The translations under genes and the position numbers were made by a program. A DNA stretch of 64,000 nucleotides from Siccirubricoccus sp. G192 (GTDB lineage Bacteria; Pseudomonadota; Alphaproteobacteria; Acetobacterales; Acetobacteraceae). The stretch is from assembly GCF_019084075.1 (NCBI RefSeq), contig NZ_JAHREN010000001.1, positions 5,296,501 to 5,360,500 of the forward strand. The letters are read 5' to 3'. The notes under the pieces are model-generated. The model ran no database searches, was not told the DNA's origin, and worked only from the letters and a program-made list of their open reading frames with translations. Shown piece by piece: positions 37,210 to 47,589 of this stretch; the first letter of the stretch is position 1; each line of letters opens with the position of its first letter.

Positions 37210-38096
37210 CCCCGCCTCCCCAGCAATGCCGCGCAGCGATCGACCAGCGCCTGCATCGAGCCGCAAACCTCCACCCCCGCCGTCGCCAGGCTTGCGGCCT
37301 TGGAGGCGAGGCTGCCCATGCCGCCATAGGTCAGCGCGCCGGCATGGCCCATGGCAACGCCCTCCTTCGCCTCGCGGCCCGCGAGCAGCACCAGGACCGG
37401 GCGGCCGAGCGGGGCGCGGGAGAGCGCCGCGGCGAATTCCTCCTCCTCCGTGCCGCCGACCTCGCCGATCAGCACCACCGCCTCGGTCGCCGCGCTGGCC
37501 GCCAGCACGGGCAGCAATTCGGCGAAGCGGGTGCCCTTCACCGCATCGCCACCGACGCCGATCCAGAGGCTTTGCCCGAGCCCGATGCCGGCCAGGCGAT
37601 AGCCCACCTCATAGGACAGCGTGCCGCTTTTGGTCAGCAGCGCCACCGGGCCAGGCCGCAGCGCCACATCCGGCAGGAAGCCGAGCTTCACCTGGCCGGG
37701 AATCGCGCAGCCCGGCGTGGAGGCGCCGAGCCAGATGGCGCCCTGCGCCCGGGCCAGGCCGCGCAGCCGCACCGCGTCATGCACCGGCACGCCCTCGGCA
37801 ATGGTGACGATGAGGCGGATGCCGGCCGCGATCGCCTCCGTGGCCGCTGCCAGCACCTCCAGCGGCGGCACCATGCAGACCGAGGCGATGGCGCCGGTCG
37901 CCGCCACGGCCTCGGCGCAACCGGCGAAGAGCGGGATGCCCTCGATGCTGCCGCCGGCCTCGCGGGCCGAGGTGCCGGCGACGATTCGGGTGCCATAGTC
38001 CCGCATCAGCAGCATATGCCGCCGGCCCATGCGGCCGCTGGCGCCCTGCACCAGCACGGGGGTCGCGCGGGACAGCGAGGCGAGCGGGTGGTTCAT
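37206..38096 (-). CDS. Succinyl-/malate-CoA ligase-like alpha subunit
   Basis: 296 residues. Rossmann-type CoA-binding N-terminus (TPVLVQGASGRMGRRHMLLM; SIEGIPLFAGCAEAV) and the ligase domain with GCAIPGQVKLGFLPD and the phosphohistidine region KEGVAMGHAGALTYGG. It forms an alpha/beta acid-CoA ligase with the next upstream gene (4-bp overlap). Divergence from housekeeping SucD (WLGASTPGCAIPG instead of NCPG) and the operon partners suggest a specialised carboxylate substrate. Confidence 0.85.
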   Translation of the reverse strand: MNHPLASLSRATPVLVQGASGRMGRRHMLLMRDYGTRIVAGTSAREAGGSIEGIPLFAGCAEAVAATGAIASVCMVPPLEVLAAATEAIAAGIRLIVTIAEGVPVHDAVRLRGLARAQGAIWLGASTPGCAIPGQVKLGFLPDVALRPGPVALLTKSGTLSYEVGYRLAGIGLGQSLWIGVGGDAVKGTRFAELLPVLAASAATEAVVLIGEVGGTEEEEFAAALSRAPLGRPVLVLLAGREAKEGVAMGHAGALTYGGMGSLASKAASLATAGVEVCGSMQALVDRCAALLGRRG

Positions 38097-39226
38097 GCCG
38101 CCAGCGCCGCGGCGCGTGCCATGGCCGCCTCCAGATCCTCGAAGAGCAGGATGTCAGGCCGCCGCTCCGCCAGCGCCGCCCGTGCCTCTGCCGCGCCATT
38201 GCCGACCAGCCGGGCCACCACGGGCACGCCGCGCACCGGATTCGCCGCCAGCGCCTCTGCCAGCAGCATGGCGAATTCGCGCTGGTCGGTGATGCCGGCG
38301 AAGATGTTCACGAAAAGCACGCGCACCGAGGGCCTCGCCGCGATCCAGTCCAGCACGCGGATCAGCCGCGCCGGGCTGCCGCGCAACTGGCCGGTGCGGA
38401 TATCGAGGAAGTTCAGCGGCCGTGCGCCGCGCGCCACCAGCTCATCCACCAGCATCATGGAAAGCCCGGCGCCGGTGGTGATGAGGCCGATGCGCCCCTC
38501 GGCATCCAGCTCGACATAATCAAAACCCTCGGTGAGCTTGCGGCAGGCATCGGCATAAAGGCGCGGGCGCGCCAGGATCATCGCCTCCAGCGCCGGCTGC
38601 CGGTGGATGGCGTTGAGGTCCAGCACCACCTTCGCATCGCCGGCGATGCAGCTCTCTACGGTGAGAAAGAGTGGATTCACCTCCACCAGCATCAGCTCGC
38701 GCTCCAGGAACAGGTGGATCAGGCCCTGCCCGGCCTGGCGAATCGCAGCGGCCTCCAGCGGCGGCAGCCCGGCCGTCACCGCCTCCAGCGCCATGCGCAT
38801 CGCCGTCGCATCCAGCGCGCAGAGCCGCGTCGCCTCCGGCCCCAGGCTCGCCGCCTGGGATTCCACCTCCACCCCGCCCTCGGCGAGGAAGGTGATGCGC
38901 GCCGCGCCCGCCGCGGCATCCAGCATGACGGAAAGATAGCATTCGCGGCCACTGGCAACGGGTTCCACCAGGCAGGCCTCGACGGCATGGCCGCGCAGGC
39001 TGGTGCCCAGCAGCCGGTCCACCGCCCCTGCCGCCGCCGCCGTATCGGCGCAGCGCAGGATGCCGCCGGCCTTGCCGCGGCCGCCGGCCGGGACCTGCGC
39101 CTTCACCATCAGCGGGCCGGGCAGGCTGGCCGGGAGGCCGCCGCGCTCCGTCACCAGCACGCCGTTCGGCACCACCAAGCCGTAATCGCGGAACAGTGCC
39201 TTCCCATCCGCCTCGATGAGCAGCAC
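38093..39226 (-). CDS. Succinyl-/malate-CoA ligase-like beta subunit
   Basis: 377 residues. ATP-grasp domain: GLVVPNGVLVTERGGLPASL, VKAQVPAGGRGKAGGILRCA (nucleotide loop), LMLVEVNPLFLTVESCIAGD with the Glu/Asn metal ligands and DAKVVLDLNA, then the CoA-ligase domain (GLITTGAGLSMMLVDELVAR, FVNIFAGITD). It matches SucC length. Pairs with the alpha subunit downstream. Starts 3 bp after the acyl-CoA dehydrogenase stop. Confidence 0.87.
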   Translation of the reverse strand: MLLIEADGKALFRDYGLVVPNGVLVTERGGLPASLPGPLMVKAQVPAGGRGKAGGILRCADTAAAAGAVDRLLGTSLRGHAVEACLVEPVASGRECYLSVMLDAAAGAARITFLAEGGVEVESQAASLGPEATRLCALDATAMRMALEAVTAGLPPLEAAAIRQAGQGLIHLFLERELMLVEVNPLFLTVESCIAGDAKVVLDLNAIHRQPALEAMILARPRLYADACRKLTEGFDYVELDAEGRIGLITTGAGLSMMLVDELVARGARPLNFLDIRTGQLRGSPARLIRVLDWIAARPSVRVLFVNIFAGITDQREFAMLLAEALAANPVRGVPVVARLVGNGAAEARAALAERRPDILLFEDLEAAMARAAALAA

Positions 39227-39229
39227 GGG

Positions 39230-40396
39230 TCAGAACCCGCCCATGCCGAAGATGCCATCCGCCGGCAGGTCGCCGCCCATGATGCGCTTGCCGATCAGGT
39301 CGCGCAGCGTCTCCGAGGCGCCGCCGCCGAGCGAGCCGTAGCGCGCGCCGCGATAGAGCCGCGAGACCGGATATTCATCGGTGAAGCCGAAGCCGCCATG
39401 CAGTTGCACCGCCTCATTCGTCACGCGGATCGCCATCTCGTTGCAGAAGACCTTGGCGGTAGCGGACAGGAAGGGATCCGGGAAGGGATCGGCGGTCCAG
39501 CAGGCGCGATAGAGCAACCCGCGCGCCGCCTCGATATCCTTGTACATGTCGGCCAGCTTCCAGCGGGCGCCCTGGAAATCGCCGATCGGCTTGCCGAAGA
39601 CGGTGCGGTCGCGGACGTATTTCACCGTTTCGTCGAAGGCGCCCTCCGCCAGGCCGAGCGAGATGGCCGGGTTCAGGCAGCGCTGGGTATTGAAGGCGGT
39701 CAGCAGCCTGCGGAAGCCGTCCTCCCGGATCACCAGGTTCTCCAGCGGCAGGTCCACGTCGTTGAACTGCACCTCATGCAGGTTCTCGCCGCCCATGGTG
39801 TGGTAGGTGCCGGTCACTTCCAGCCCCGGCGTGCCGCGCTCGATCAGCACGCAGCCGATGCCCTCGCGGCCCGGCCTGCCGTCGATGCGGGTGAAGACCA
39901 CGAACATCCCCGCCTCCTCGGCGCGGCTGATGAGCGTCTTCGTGCCGTTCACCACCACGCGGTCGCCGGCGATGCAGGCATTGGTGCGGTAGGCCGCCAC
40001 ATCGGTCCCCGCATGCGGCTCGGTCATGCAGATGGAGAGGATGCAGTCGCCGGTGCAGACCGCGGGCAGGATGCGGCTGCGGATGCTCTCGGGCGCATAG
40101 GCAGCGATGACGCGGGTCTGCACCCCGGCCTCGCCCAGCACCGCCATGGCCGTCGGGTAGCAGACCTTGGCGATCTCCTCCAGCACCAGCGCCGTCTCGA
40201 AGACCGGCAGGCCGAGGCCGCCATATTCCTCCGGCACGGTCATGCCGAGCACGCCGAGCCCGGCCAGGTCGCGGATATTCTCCCAGGGGAAGGTGCCGTC
40301 CATCCAGCGCAGCGCGCGCTGGCGGAATCTGCCCTGCGCCAGGTCGCGCACGCTGGCGACCATCTGGCGCTGCTGGTCCGTCAGGCGGAAATCCAT
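39230..40396 (-). CDS. Acyl-CoA dehydrogenase
   Basis: 388 residues from ATG 40396. N-terminal helical domain (MDFRLTDQQRQMVASVRDLA), FAD-binding beta domain (ICMTEPHAGTDVAAYRTNA), and C-terminal domain with RTVFGKPIGDFQGARWKLAD and QLHGGFGFTDEYPVSRLYRG. The Glu base expected near SRLYRGARYGSLGGGASETL is replaced by an Ala/Gly-rich context, as in some family branches, so catalytic assignment is uncertain. It follows the SDR gene by 7 bp; part of the CoA-dependent catabolic operon, presumably oxidising the CoA ester made by the ligase. Confidence 0.9.
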   Translation of the reverse strand: MDFRLTDQQRQMVASVRDLAQGRFRQRALRWMDGTFPWENIRDLAGLGVLGMTVPEEYGGLGLPVFETALVLEEIAKVCYPTAMAVLGEAGVQTRVIAAYAPESIRSRILPAVCTGDCILSICMTEPHAGTDVAAYRTNACIAGDRVVVNGTKTLISRAEEAGMFVVFTRIDGRPGREGIGCVLIERGTPGLEVTGTYHTMGGENLHEVQFNDVDLPLENLVIREDGFRRLLTAFNTQRCLNPAISLGLAEGAFDETVKYVRDRTVFGKPIGDFQGARWKLADMYKDIEAARGLLYRACWTADPFPDPFLSATAKVFCNEMAIRVTNEAVQLHGGFGFTDEYPVSRLYRGARYGSLGGGASETLRDLIGKRIMGGDLPADGIFGMGGF

Positions 40397-40403
40397 CGCC
40401 GCG

Positions 40404-41177
40404 TCAGCCCCGGAACTGCGCGCCGGCATCCACATCCAGCGTCGTGCCGCTGAGATAGCCGCCGCGCGGGCTGGCGCAGAACACCGCGAGATCGGCGATC
40501 TCCTCCGCATGCGCCGGGCGGCCGAGGGCGAGGCCGCTCAGCATCTCCTCCCAGCGGCTCTCATCGCCGAATCTGGTCTTCGCCCGGCTCTTCGAGAGCT
40601 GGACGATGCGGTCCGTCTTTGTCGCGCCCGGGCTGATGCCCACCACCCGCACGCCCTTGTCCGTGCTACGGCCGCCCAGCGCCGCGGTGAAGGCGATCAG
40701 TGCCGCATTGCCGGCGGCGCCGCAGATGTAGTCGGCGCGCGGTGCCCGCCCCGCCATGCCGATGATATTGACGATGACGCCGGCCCGCTTCGCCTCCAGC
40801 CCCGGTAGGTAAAGCTGGGTCAGGTGGATATAGCCGAAGACCTTGAGGCTCCAGGCCTCCTGCCAGCGCGCCAGGGAGATGTCCTGCACCGTGCCGCCCG
40901 GGATGGCGCCGGCATTGTTGACCAGGATGTCGATCTCCGGATGCGCCCGGTGCATCGCCTCCCGCGCCGCCGCATCCGACAGGTCGGCGGCATGGATGGT
41001 GACGGAGACATTGTGCCGCGCCCGGATGCCGGCAGCAGCCGCCTCCAGCGCCGCCGCATCGCGGGAAGCGAGGATCACGTCGCAACCCTCTGCCGCGAAG
41101 GCGGCGCCGCAGGCGAGGCCGATGCCCTTCGAGCCGCCGGTGACCAAAACGCGCTTGCCGGCGATGTCCATATCCAT
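40404..41177 (-). CDS. SDR-family oxidoreductase with altered active site
   Basis: 257 residues from ATG 41177. Rossmann fold with the cofactor motif VTGGSKGIGLACGAAFAAEG, DILVNNAGAIPGG and the C-terminal SGTTLDVDAGAQ. The usual Ser-Tyr-Lys set is changed: the Ser position reads NIIGMAGR and the Tyr region DYICGAAGNAAL has no Lys four residues after Tyr. Several annotated SDRs share this variant, and whether they reduce ketones is unclear. First gene of the operon, 8 bp after the terminator of the efflux operon. Confidence 0.85.
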   Translation of the reverse strand: MDMDIAGKRVLVTGGSKGIGLACGAAFAAEGCDVILASRDAAALEAAAAGIRARHNVSVTIHAADLSDAAAREAMHRAHPEIDILVNNAGAIPGGTVQDISLARWQEAWSLKVFGYIHLTQLYLPGLEAKRAGVIVNIIGMAGRAPRADYICGAAGNAALIAFTAALGGRSTDKGVRVVGISPGATKTDRIVQLSKSRAKTRFGDESRWEEMLSGLALGRPAHAEEIADLAVFCASPRGGYLSGTTLDVDAGAQFRG

Positions 41178-41185
41178 CTGGCGTT

Positions 41186-41208
41186 CCCCCCGGGATGTTC
41201 CCGGGGGG
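41186..41208 (-). terminator. Hairpin terminator after the efflux operon
   Basis: CCCCCCGGGA (41186-41195) and TCCCGGGGGG (41199-41208) form a perfect 10-bp stem with a 3-base loop, just after the stop of the outer-membrane factor gene (41212) and before the SDR start at 41177. It likely separates the efflux and catabolic operons, both on the minus strand. Confidence 0.7.
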
Positions 41209-41211
41209 ATG

Positions 41212-42713
41212 CTAGAGCCGCGGCGCCACCCCGGAAACCCCGGTTGCCTGTTCCAGCGCCGCCAGCGCCAGGAGATAGGCATGGCGCGCCTGGTTGGCCT
41301 GGATGCGGGTGGCATTCAGCACCCGCGTCGCATCCAGCACGTCCAGCAGGGTCCGGCCACCGGCCAGATAGGCCTGCTCGGCGCTGCGGAAGGCTTCCTC
41401 CGCGCGGTTCAGCGCGCCGCCGGTATAGAGGCTCAGCAGGGCGCGGGCCTGTTCGTAGCCGGCCCAGGCGGCGGCGATTCGGCGCGGGCCTGGAGCAGCG
41501 CGGCGTGGGCCTGCAACTCCGCCTGGGCCTGCTGCGCCTGGGCGATACCGATATTCCCCTCGACGATGCGGGAGGTGAAGATCGGCACCGAGAGCGACAG
41601 GCCGAACTGGTCGACGGCGCTCAGCCGATCACTCGAAGACGGCAGGTCCTGCGAGAGGCGGGACCGGCCGAAGCTGCCATTGAGCGTCACGTCGCGCGAC
41701 CGCCCCGCCTCGGCCAGGGCCCGGTTGGCGCTGGCGGCGCTGGCCTGGCGCGCGGCGGCCACCACATCGGCGCGGCTCGCCACCCCCTGCGCCAGTGCCT
41801 CCCGCCCGATGCCGAGTTCGGGCACCGCATCGAAGCGGCCGCGCAGGTCGAAGGCGACAGGCGAAAGGATGGTCCGCACCGTGGTCGGGGCCGAAGCGGG
41901 GCCGGCCGGGGCCCGTTCGGCGGCACGGCCGCGCCCCGCCGGCGGATTCAGGCCGAGCGCCGCCGCCTGCCCCGCCCCCGGCTGGAAGGCGGCCGGGTCG
42001 GTGGCGAGCAGCGCCGCCACCGCGGCGATCCCCGCGGCATAGGCCTGGGCATTGGCGGTGACATCGCCCTCGAAGCTCAGGCGGCTGGCCTGGAAGCGCA
42101 GCAGGTCGCCCTCGGGGATGGCGCCATCGCGGAGCTGGCGGCGCAGCAGCGCCTCGGTCCGGTCGAGGCTGGCGCGGTTGGCCAGCGCCACCTCCAGATT
42201 GGCCCGCGCCAGCAGGGCGCCGAGGAAGCCCTGGCGAAGCTGGAACAGCTGCAGCCGCAGCGCGTCCAGCACCTGCGCCTCGGCCATGCCGATCTGCGCC
42301 TCCGCCACGCGGGTGCGCAGCGTCCGCTTGCCGCCCCGCTCGATCAGCACCTGCAGGCCGACCGAGATGTTGTTGGCCGGGCTGTAGAACCGCGCCCCGC
42401 GCAGCGCCCCCTTCGAGGTCTCGGTGAATTGGCCGAGCGTATTGCCGACACTGACCTCCGGCGGCGGCAGCGAGGAGGCGACCAGGCGCTGCGCCCGTGC
42501 CGCATCCACCCCGCGCCGGGCCGCGAGCAGGGCCAGGTTGTTCTCCACCAGCAGCCGCTCCGCCTGGTCGAGCGTCAGCGGCTGGGCGCGGGCGCCGACC
42601 GGCAGCGGCACGGCGGCCGGCGCGGCGGTTGGCCCCTGGGCCCGGGCCGGCAAGGGCGCCGCGCCCAGCAGGACGAGGCCAAGCAGCCCGGCCCGCAGCG
42701 GAACCAGCCTCAT
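41212..42713 (-). CDS. TolC/CusC-like outer-membrane factor of RND metal efflux (one frameshift)
   Basis: About 499 residues. A Sec signal (LRAGLLGLVLLGAAPLPARA) is followed by two TolC repeats: QPLTLDQAERLLVENNLALL, YSPANNISVGLQVLIERGGK, and DQFGLSLSVPIFTSRIVEGN. The frame changes near 41478: after LLQARAES the next frame reads AAAWAGYEQARALLSLY and ends with LEQATGVSGVAPRL and TAG at 41212. It overlaps the RND gene by 4 bp. It is the exit duct for the pump encoded upstream. Confidence 0.87.
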
Positions 42714-45700
42714 GCCGGCGCACCCAACCCGGGATTCGCCCGTTCCGCCTGGCGAACATGCCGCGGCCGGCCGAGCAGGTCGATCATCGCCGGGAAAACC
42801 ACCAGGATGAAGATCGGCACCAGCCCGATCCCGCCCACCACCACCAGCGCCAGCGGCTTCTGCACGTCGGCGCCGATGCCGGTGGCCAGCGCCATCGGCA
42901 GCAGCCCGGCGAAGCTGGCGAAGCAGGTCATGAAGACCGGCCGCATGCGGTCGCTGCCGGCCTGGTCCAGCGCCTGCCGCCAGGGCATCCCCTCATGCCG
43001 CAGGTGGTTGAAGTGCGACAGCATGATGATCCCCTCCATCACCGTGATGCCGAACAGGGCCAGGAAGCCGATCGCTGCCGGCACGCTGAAATTCAGCCCC
43101 GCCACCGCCAGCGCCACCACGCCGCCTGTGATCGACATTGGCACGATGCCGAAGACCAGCAGCGTCTCCCGCAGGGTGTTGAACTGCACATAGAGCAGCA
43201 CGAGGATGAGGGCGAAGGCGGCGGGCACCACCACCATCAGCCGGCCGATCGCCTCCTGCAGGTTGCGGAATTCGCCGACCCAGTCCAGGCGGTAGCCGGG
43301 CGGCAGGTGCACGTGCTGCTCGACCAGTGCCTGCGCCTCCGCGACCGTGCTCGCCGGGTCGCGGCCGCGCACGCTGAAGCGGATGGGCACGTAGCGGCTG
43401 GCATCCTCACGGTAGATGTAGCTGACGCCGGAAACCAGGCGGATATTCGCGACATCCTGCAGGGTGGCGCCGCGCGGGCCGCCGACCGGGATCCGCCCGA
43501 TCGCCTCCAGGCTGTCGCGATAGGGCGCGTCGAGCCGGACCATGACCGGGAAATTGCGGTCGCCGCCGGGCTCGTAGAGCCGCCCGGCCTCCCGCCCGCC
43601 GATCGCCGCCTGGATCACCTGGTTGATGTCGTCCACCGCCAGGCCATAGCGCGCCGCCCGCGCCCGGTCGATCTGCACGGCCACCGTCGGCTGGCCGAGC
43701 GAGCGGAACACCGCGAGGTCGGCGATGCCGGGAACCCCCGCCAGCACCTGCCGTATCTCCTCCGCCTTGCGGGCCAGGATGTCGAGTTCCGGGCCGAAGA
43801 CCTTGATGGCATTGGCGCCCTTCACGCCGGAGGCCGCCTCCTGCACGTTGTCGCTGATCGCCTGGGCGTAGCTGAACTCGATGCCGACGAATTCCTGGGA
43901 GAGCCGCGCCTGCATGGCATGCACCAGCCCGTCGCGGTTGTGCGCGGTGGTCCAGTCCTGCGGCCGCTTGAGCGGCAGGAAGAACTCGGCATTGAAGAAG
44001 CCGGCGCTGTCGGTACCGTCATCCGGCCGCCCCTGCTGCGAGGTGGCGGTGATGACCTCGGGGGAATTCCCATCAGCACGCCGCGGATGCGGTTGACCGT
44101 GGCATTGCCTTCCTCCAGCGAGATGGTGCCGGGCATGGTGGCGCGGACCCAGAGATTGCCCTCCTCTAGGGTCGGCAGGAATTCGGCGCCGAGCGTGGAC
44201 ATCAGGAACAGCGAGGCGCCGAACAGCACCGCCGCCGCCAGCAGGCAGAGCGCCCGCATCCGCATCGCCGCCGCATAGAGGCGGCGGTGCCCCCAGCGCA
44301 GCGCCCGCACCAGCGGCGTGTCGCGCTCCCGGCTGTCTTCCCGCAGCAGCGCCGCGGCCAGCGCGGGGGTGATGGTGAAGGTCGCCAGCAAGGCGCCGAT
44401 GATGGCATAGGCATAGGTCTTCGACATCGGGCCGAAGATCCGCCCCTCGATCCCGCCCAGGGTGAACAGCGGGATGAAGGCCGCGATGATGATGAGGGCC
44501 GAGAAGAAGATCGCCTTGTCCACCTCCCCCGCCGCCCGCAGCACGGTCAGCGAGAGGCCCGACAATCCCTTGGAGCCGGCGGGCGGCGTGTAGCGGTGGG
44601 TATGGGTGCGGGCGAGGCCGAGATGCCGGTAGATATTCTCCACCATGATGACCGTGGCATCGACCAGCAGCCCGAAATCCAGCGCCCCGAGCGAGAGCAG
44701 GTTGGCGCTCTCGCCGCGCGCCATCATCAGCAGGATGGCAAAGAGGAAGGCGAAGGGCACCGTCGCCGCCACCACCATCGCGCCCCGGAAATCGCCCAGG
44801 AACAGCCATTGGATGATGAGGATCAGCGCCACGCCCTCGATGATGTTCTTCACCACCGTCTTGGTGGTGATCTTCACCAGGTCCTCGCGGTCATAGAGCG
44901 GCACGATCTTGACCCCGGGCGGCAGCACGCCGCCGGCATTGATCCGCGCCACCTCCTGCTGCACGCCGCGGATGGTGGGCAGGGTCTGCTCGCCGCGGCG
45001 CATCAGCACCGTCGCCAGCACCACGTCGTCATCCTCCGCATGACCGGCGATGCCGAGCCGCGGCAGGCTGCCCACCTCCACCGTGGCGATGTCCGAGAGC
45101 AGCACCGGCACGCCCCCTTCGGCCGAGACCACCACATTGCGAAGGTCGTCGAGGCCGTGGATCAGGCCGATGCCCTGCACCACCGCCGCCTGCGGCCCGA
45201 TCCGGATGGTGCCGGCGCCGACCGTGGCATTGCCGGCCCGGACCGCCGCGATCACCTGCGGCAGGGTCAGGTTCTGCGCCGCCATCCGGCGTAGGTCCAC
45301 CACCACGTTGTAGCTTTTCGTGTGACCGCCGAAGGAGGTGACGTCCACCACCCCCGGCACCCGCTTGAAGCGGCGGTCCAGCACCCAGTCCTGCAGGGTC
45401 TTGAGGTCCGTCAGCGAATAGCCGGGCGGCCCGACCAGCCGGTAGCGCATGATCTCGCCGATCGGCGAGAGCGGCGAGATGGTGGGCTGCGCTCCCTCGG
45501 GCAGACCCTCCAACTGGCCTAGCCGGTTCAGCACCTGCTGCAGTGCCTGCTCATAGGTGAAGTTGAAGTTGAACTGCACCCGCACATCCGACAGGCCGAA
45601 GAGGCTGGTGGAGCGGACCGAGGTGAGATTGGGCAGCCCGGCCATCGCCACCTCGACCGGGATGCTCACATAGCGCTCGATCTCCTCGGCGCTCTGGCCG

Positions 45701-45858
45701 GGGTTCTGGGTGATGATGACGACCTGCGGCGGCACCGGGTCCGGATAGGCCTCGATGTTCAGCTTGGTGAAGGCGACCAGCCCCACCACGATGAAGACGA
45801 AGAACAGCAGGATGACCAGCGGCCGGCGCTGCAGGGCGAAGGCGACGATCTGACGCAT
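42710..45858 (-). CDS. Heavy-metal RND efflux pump, CusA/CzcA family (one frameshift)
   Basis: About 1,050 residues. Twelve transmembrane segments. Family motifs: NIEAYPDPVPPQVVIITQNP, GQSAEEIERYVSIPVEVAMA, and the proton-relay block SLGALDFGLLVDATVIMVEN with its Asp and Glu residues in TM4. The second half has ISDNVQEAASGVKGANAIKV and ITGGVVALAVAGLNFSVPAA. A frameshift near 44065 at a run of five G (C on the sense strand) separates VLMGIP from PEVITATSQQGRP. Substrate (Cu/Ag or Co/Zn/Cd) cannot be decided from motifs alone. Middle gene of adaptor-pump-duct operon. Confidence 0.9.
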
Positions 45859-45971
45859 GGAACTCTCCAGGGGCGGCGCCGCGCTTCCGCAGGCGTCCTG
45901 CCCCGATAGTCAAGCTGCTCCGATACTCTAGCCGACTGTGATCGCGCGCGGCTCCACCGCGGCGCCGCGGC

Positions 45972-47369
45972 TCAGTCGATTCGCGCCGCCCGGTCGATGA
46001 ACAGCGCGCCGCCGGTCACCACCCGCTCGCCGGGCTTCAGCCCCTCCGTCACCTCCAGCAGGTCGCCGGCACGGATGCCTGGGGTGATGCGCCGGAGCAT
46101 GAAGCGGTTGCCCTCCAGCGCCACCCAGACACTCGCCTCCGGGCCGCGATAGATCACCGCATTGACCGGCACGCCGACCGCCTGCTGGCCCTCGCCCACC
46201 TGGATGCGGAAGGTCGCGAACATCTCCGGCTTCAGCAGCCGGTCCGGGTCCTGCACCTCGGCACGGACCGTCAGGCGCCGTGTGGCGGGGTCGAGGCCGG
46301 CGCCCACGGTGGTGATCCGCGCATCGAAGGTCCGGCCCGGCAGCGCGCCGACCGTGACCGCCACCTGCTGGCCCACGCGGATCAGCGGTGCATCCAGCTC
46401 CCGCACCGCGGCGACCAGCCACATGGTCGAGAGGTCGGCGATGGTGAAGACCGGCTCGCCCGCGCCGGTCGAGAGCCACTGGCCGGGGCCGATCCGGCGC
46501 TGCACCACGGTGCCGCCGATCGGCGCCGTCACCGGCACCACGGCATCCACCTGCCGCGTCTCCTCGATGCGGCGGACCTGCTCGGACGAGCGGCCGAGCA
46601 CCCGCAGCTTGTCCCGCGCCGCCGCCAGGCTGGCTTCCGCACTGCGCTGGTCCGCGAGGGCGGCCTGGGTGGCGACGCGCGCCTGCTCGACATCCCGCTG
46701 CGAGGTGGCGCGGGCGGCGAAGAGGCTGTTCTGCCGGCTTTCCTCCCGCCGCGCCTGGTCGAGCGTGGCGCGCGCCTTGTTCGCCGAATCCACCGCCGCA
46801 AGCAGGTCGTTGGCGGCGCCGGCCAGGTCCGTGGTCTCGATCTCGAAAAGGGTGGCGCCGGGCTCCACCTGGTCGCCCATCCGGGCCATGACCCGGAGCA
46901 CGCGGCCATTATAGGGGGAGAAGATCGGGGTCGCGCGGTCCTCGTTATAGGCGATGCGGCCTTCGGCGACCCGTTCGGCACGGAAGTCGTGCAGGCCCAT
47001 CACCTCGATTCGCAACGCCCGCATCTCGACATCCGAGAGCCGGAACTCGCCCTGCGACAGGGGCTCGTCCACGCTCGCGGCCGGCGAGTGCGGCACCGGC
47101 CGCTCGGCGGTCAGGTGCTCGTAGACGGCAAAGCCACCGGCGGCGGCCAGGGCGAGCGCACCCAGGACCCAGAGGCGGGACCGGGGTTTCCGCTGCTCCG
47201 GCGCCTGGTCGCCAAGCGGCGGGGCTTCGCCCGGCCCGATCTGGGCCGGCAGCGACTGCAAGGGAGGCACTTGGCCGGAATCCGGCTGCCGCGCCGGCTG
47301 GATCGGCAGGGACAGCGCGCGCGGAGGCGAACCGGCCTCCGCCTGTGGCGGCTGATGAATGACGTTCAT
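45972..47369 (-). CDS. RND efflux periplasmic adaptor (CusB/CzcB type)
   Basis: 465 residues. A Pro-rich cytosolic N-terminus (about 65 residues) precedes a single transmembrane anchor (LWVLGALALAAAGGFAVYEH). Then come a lipoyl half-motif (IFSPYNGRVLRVMARMGDQV), a long alpha-helical hairpin (about 190-260), the second lipoyl half (APIGGTVVQRRIGPGQWLST) and the beta-barrel and membrane-proximal domains (LKPGERVVTGGALFIDRAA). First gene of the efflux operon; 113 bp separate it from the pump gene. Copper export would fit the copper oxidase elsewhere in the window, but that is speculation. Confidence 0.9.
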   Translation of the reverse strand: MNVIHQPPQAEAGSPPRALSLPIQPARQPDSGQVPPLQSLPAQIGPGEAPPLGDQAPEQRKPRSRLWVLGALALAAAGGFAVYEHLTAERPVPHSPAASVDEPLSQGEFRLSDVEMRALRIEVMGLHDFRAERVAEGRIAYNEDRATPIFSPYNGRVLRVMARMGDQVEPGATLFEIETTDLAGAANDLLAAVDSANKARATLDQARREESRQNSLFAARATSQRDVEQARVATQAALADQRSAEASLAAARDKLRVLGRSSEQVRRIEETRQVDAVVPVTAPIGGTVVQRRIGPGQWLSTGAGEPVFTIADLSTMWLVAAVRELDAPLIRVGQQVAVTVGALPGRTFDARITTVGAGLDPATRRLTVRAEVQDPDRLLKPEMFATFRIQVGEGQQAVGVPVNAVIYRGPEASVWVALEGNRFMLRRITPGIRAGDLLEVTEGLKPGERVVTGGALFIDRAARID

Positions 47370-47589
47370 CGCTTCTTAAAACGGACCAAGCGCTGCAGCT
47401 CCCCGGTGCCGCGCGCCGTCCGGGCTGCCAAGCCTGGACGACGGAACGGAAAGAGGCGGTTTGCCCGCCCCGATACCAGGCACTTTGCACGCTCCCGGCT
47501 TACCCGTAGCTATCCCGAAACCTGAAACCTGGGAAAGCTAAATCCGCGGGGATCGTCGCATTTCCAACAGCACCGATCCAAAGTTACGC

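Noticed and set aside
38603..40453. 616-codon plus-strand ORF opposite the ligase and acyl-CoA dehydrogenase
   Set aside because: Shadow of conserved genes; no recognisable motif.
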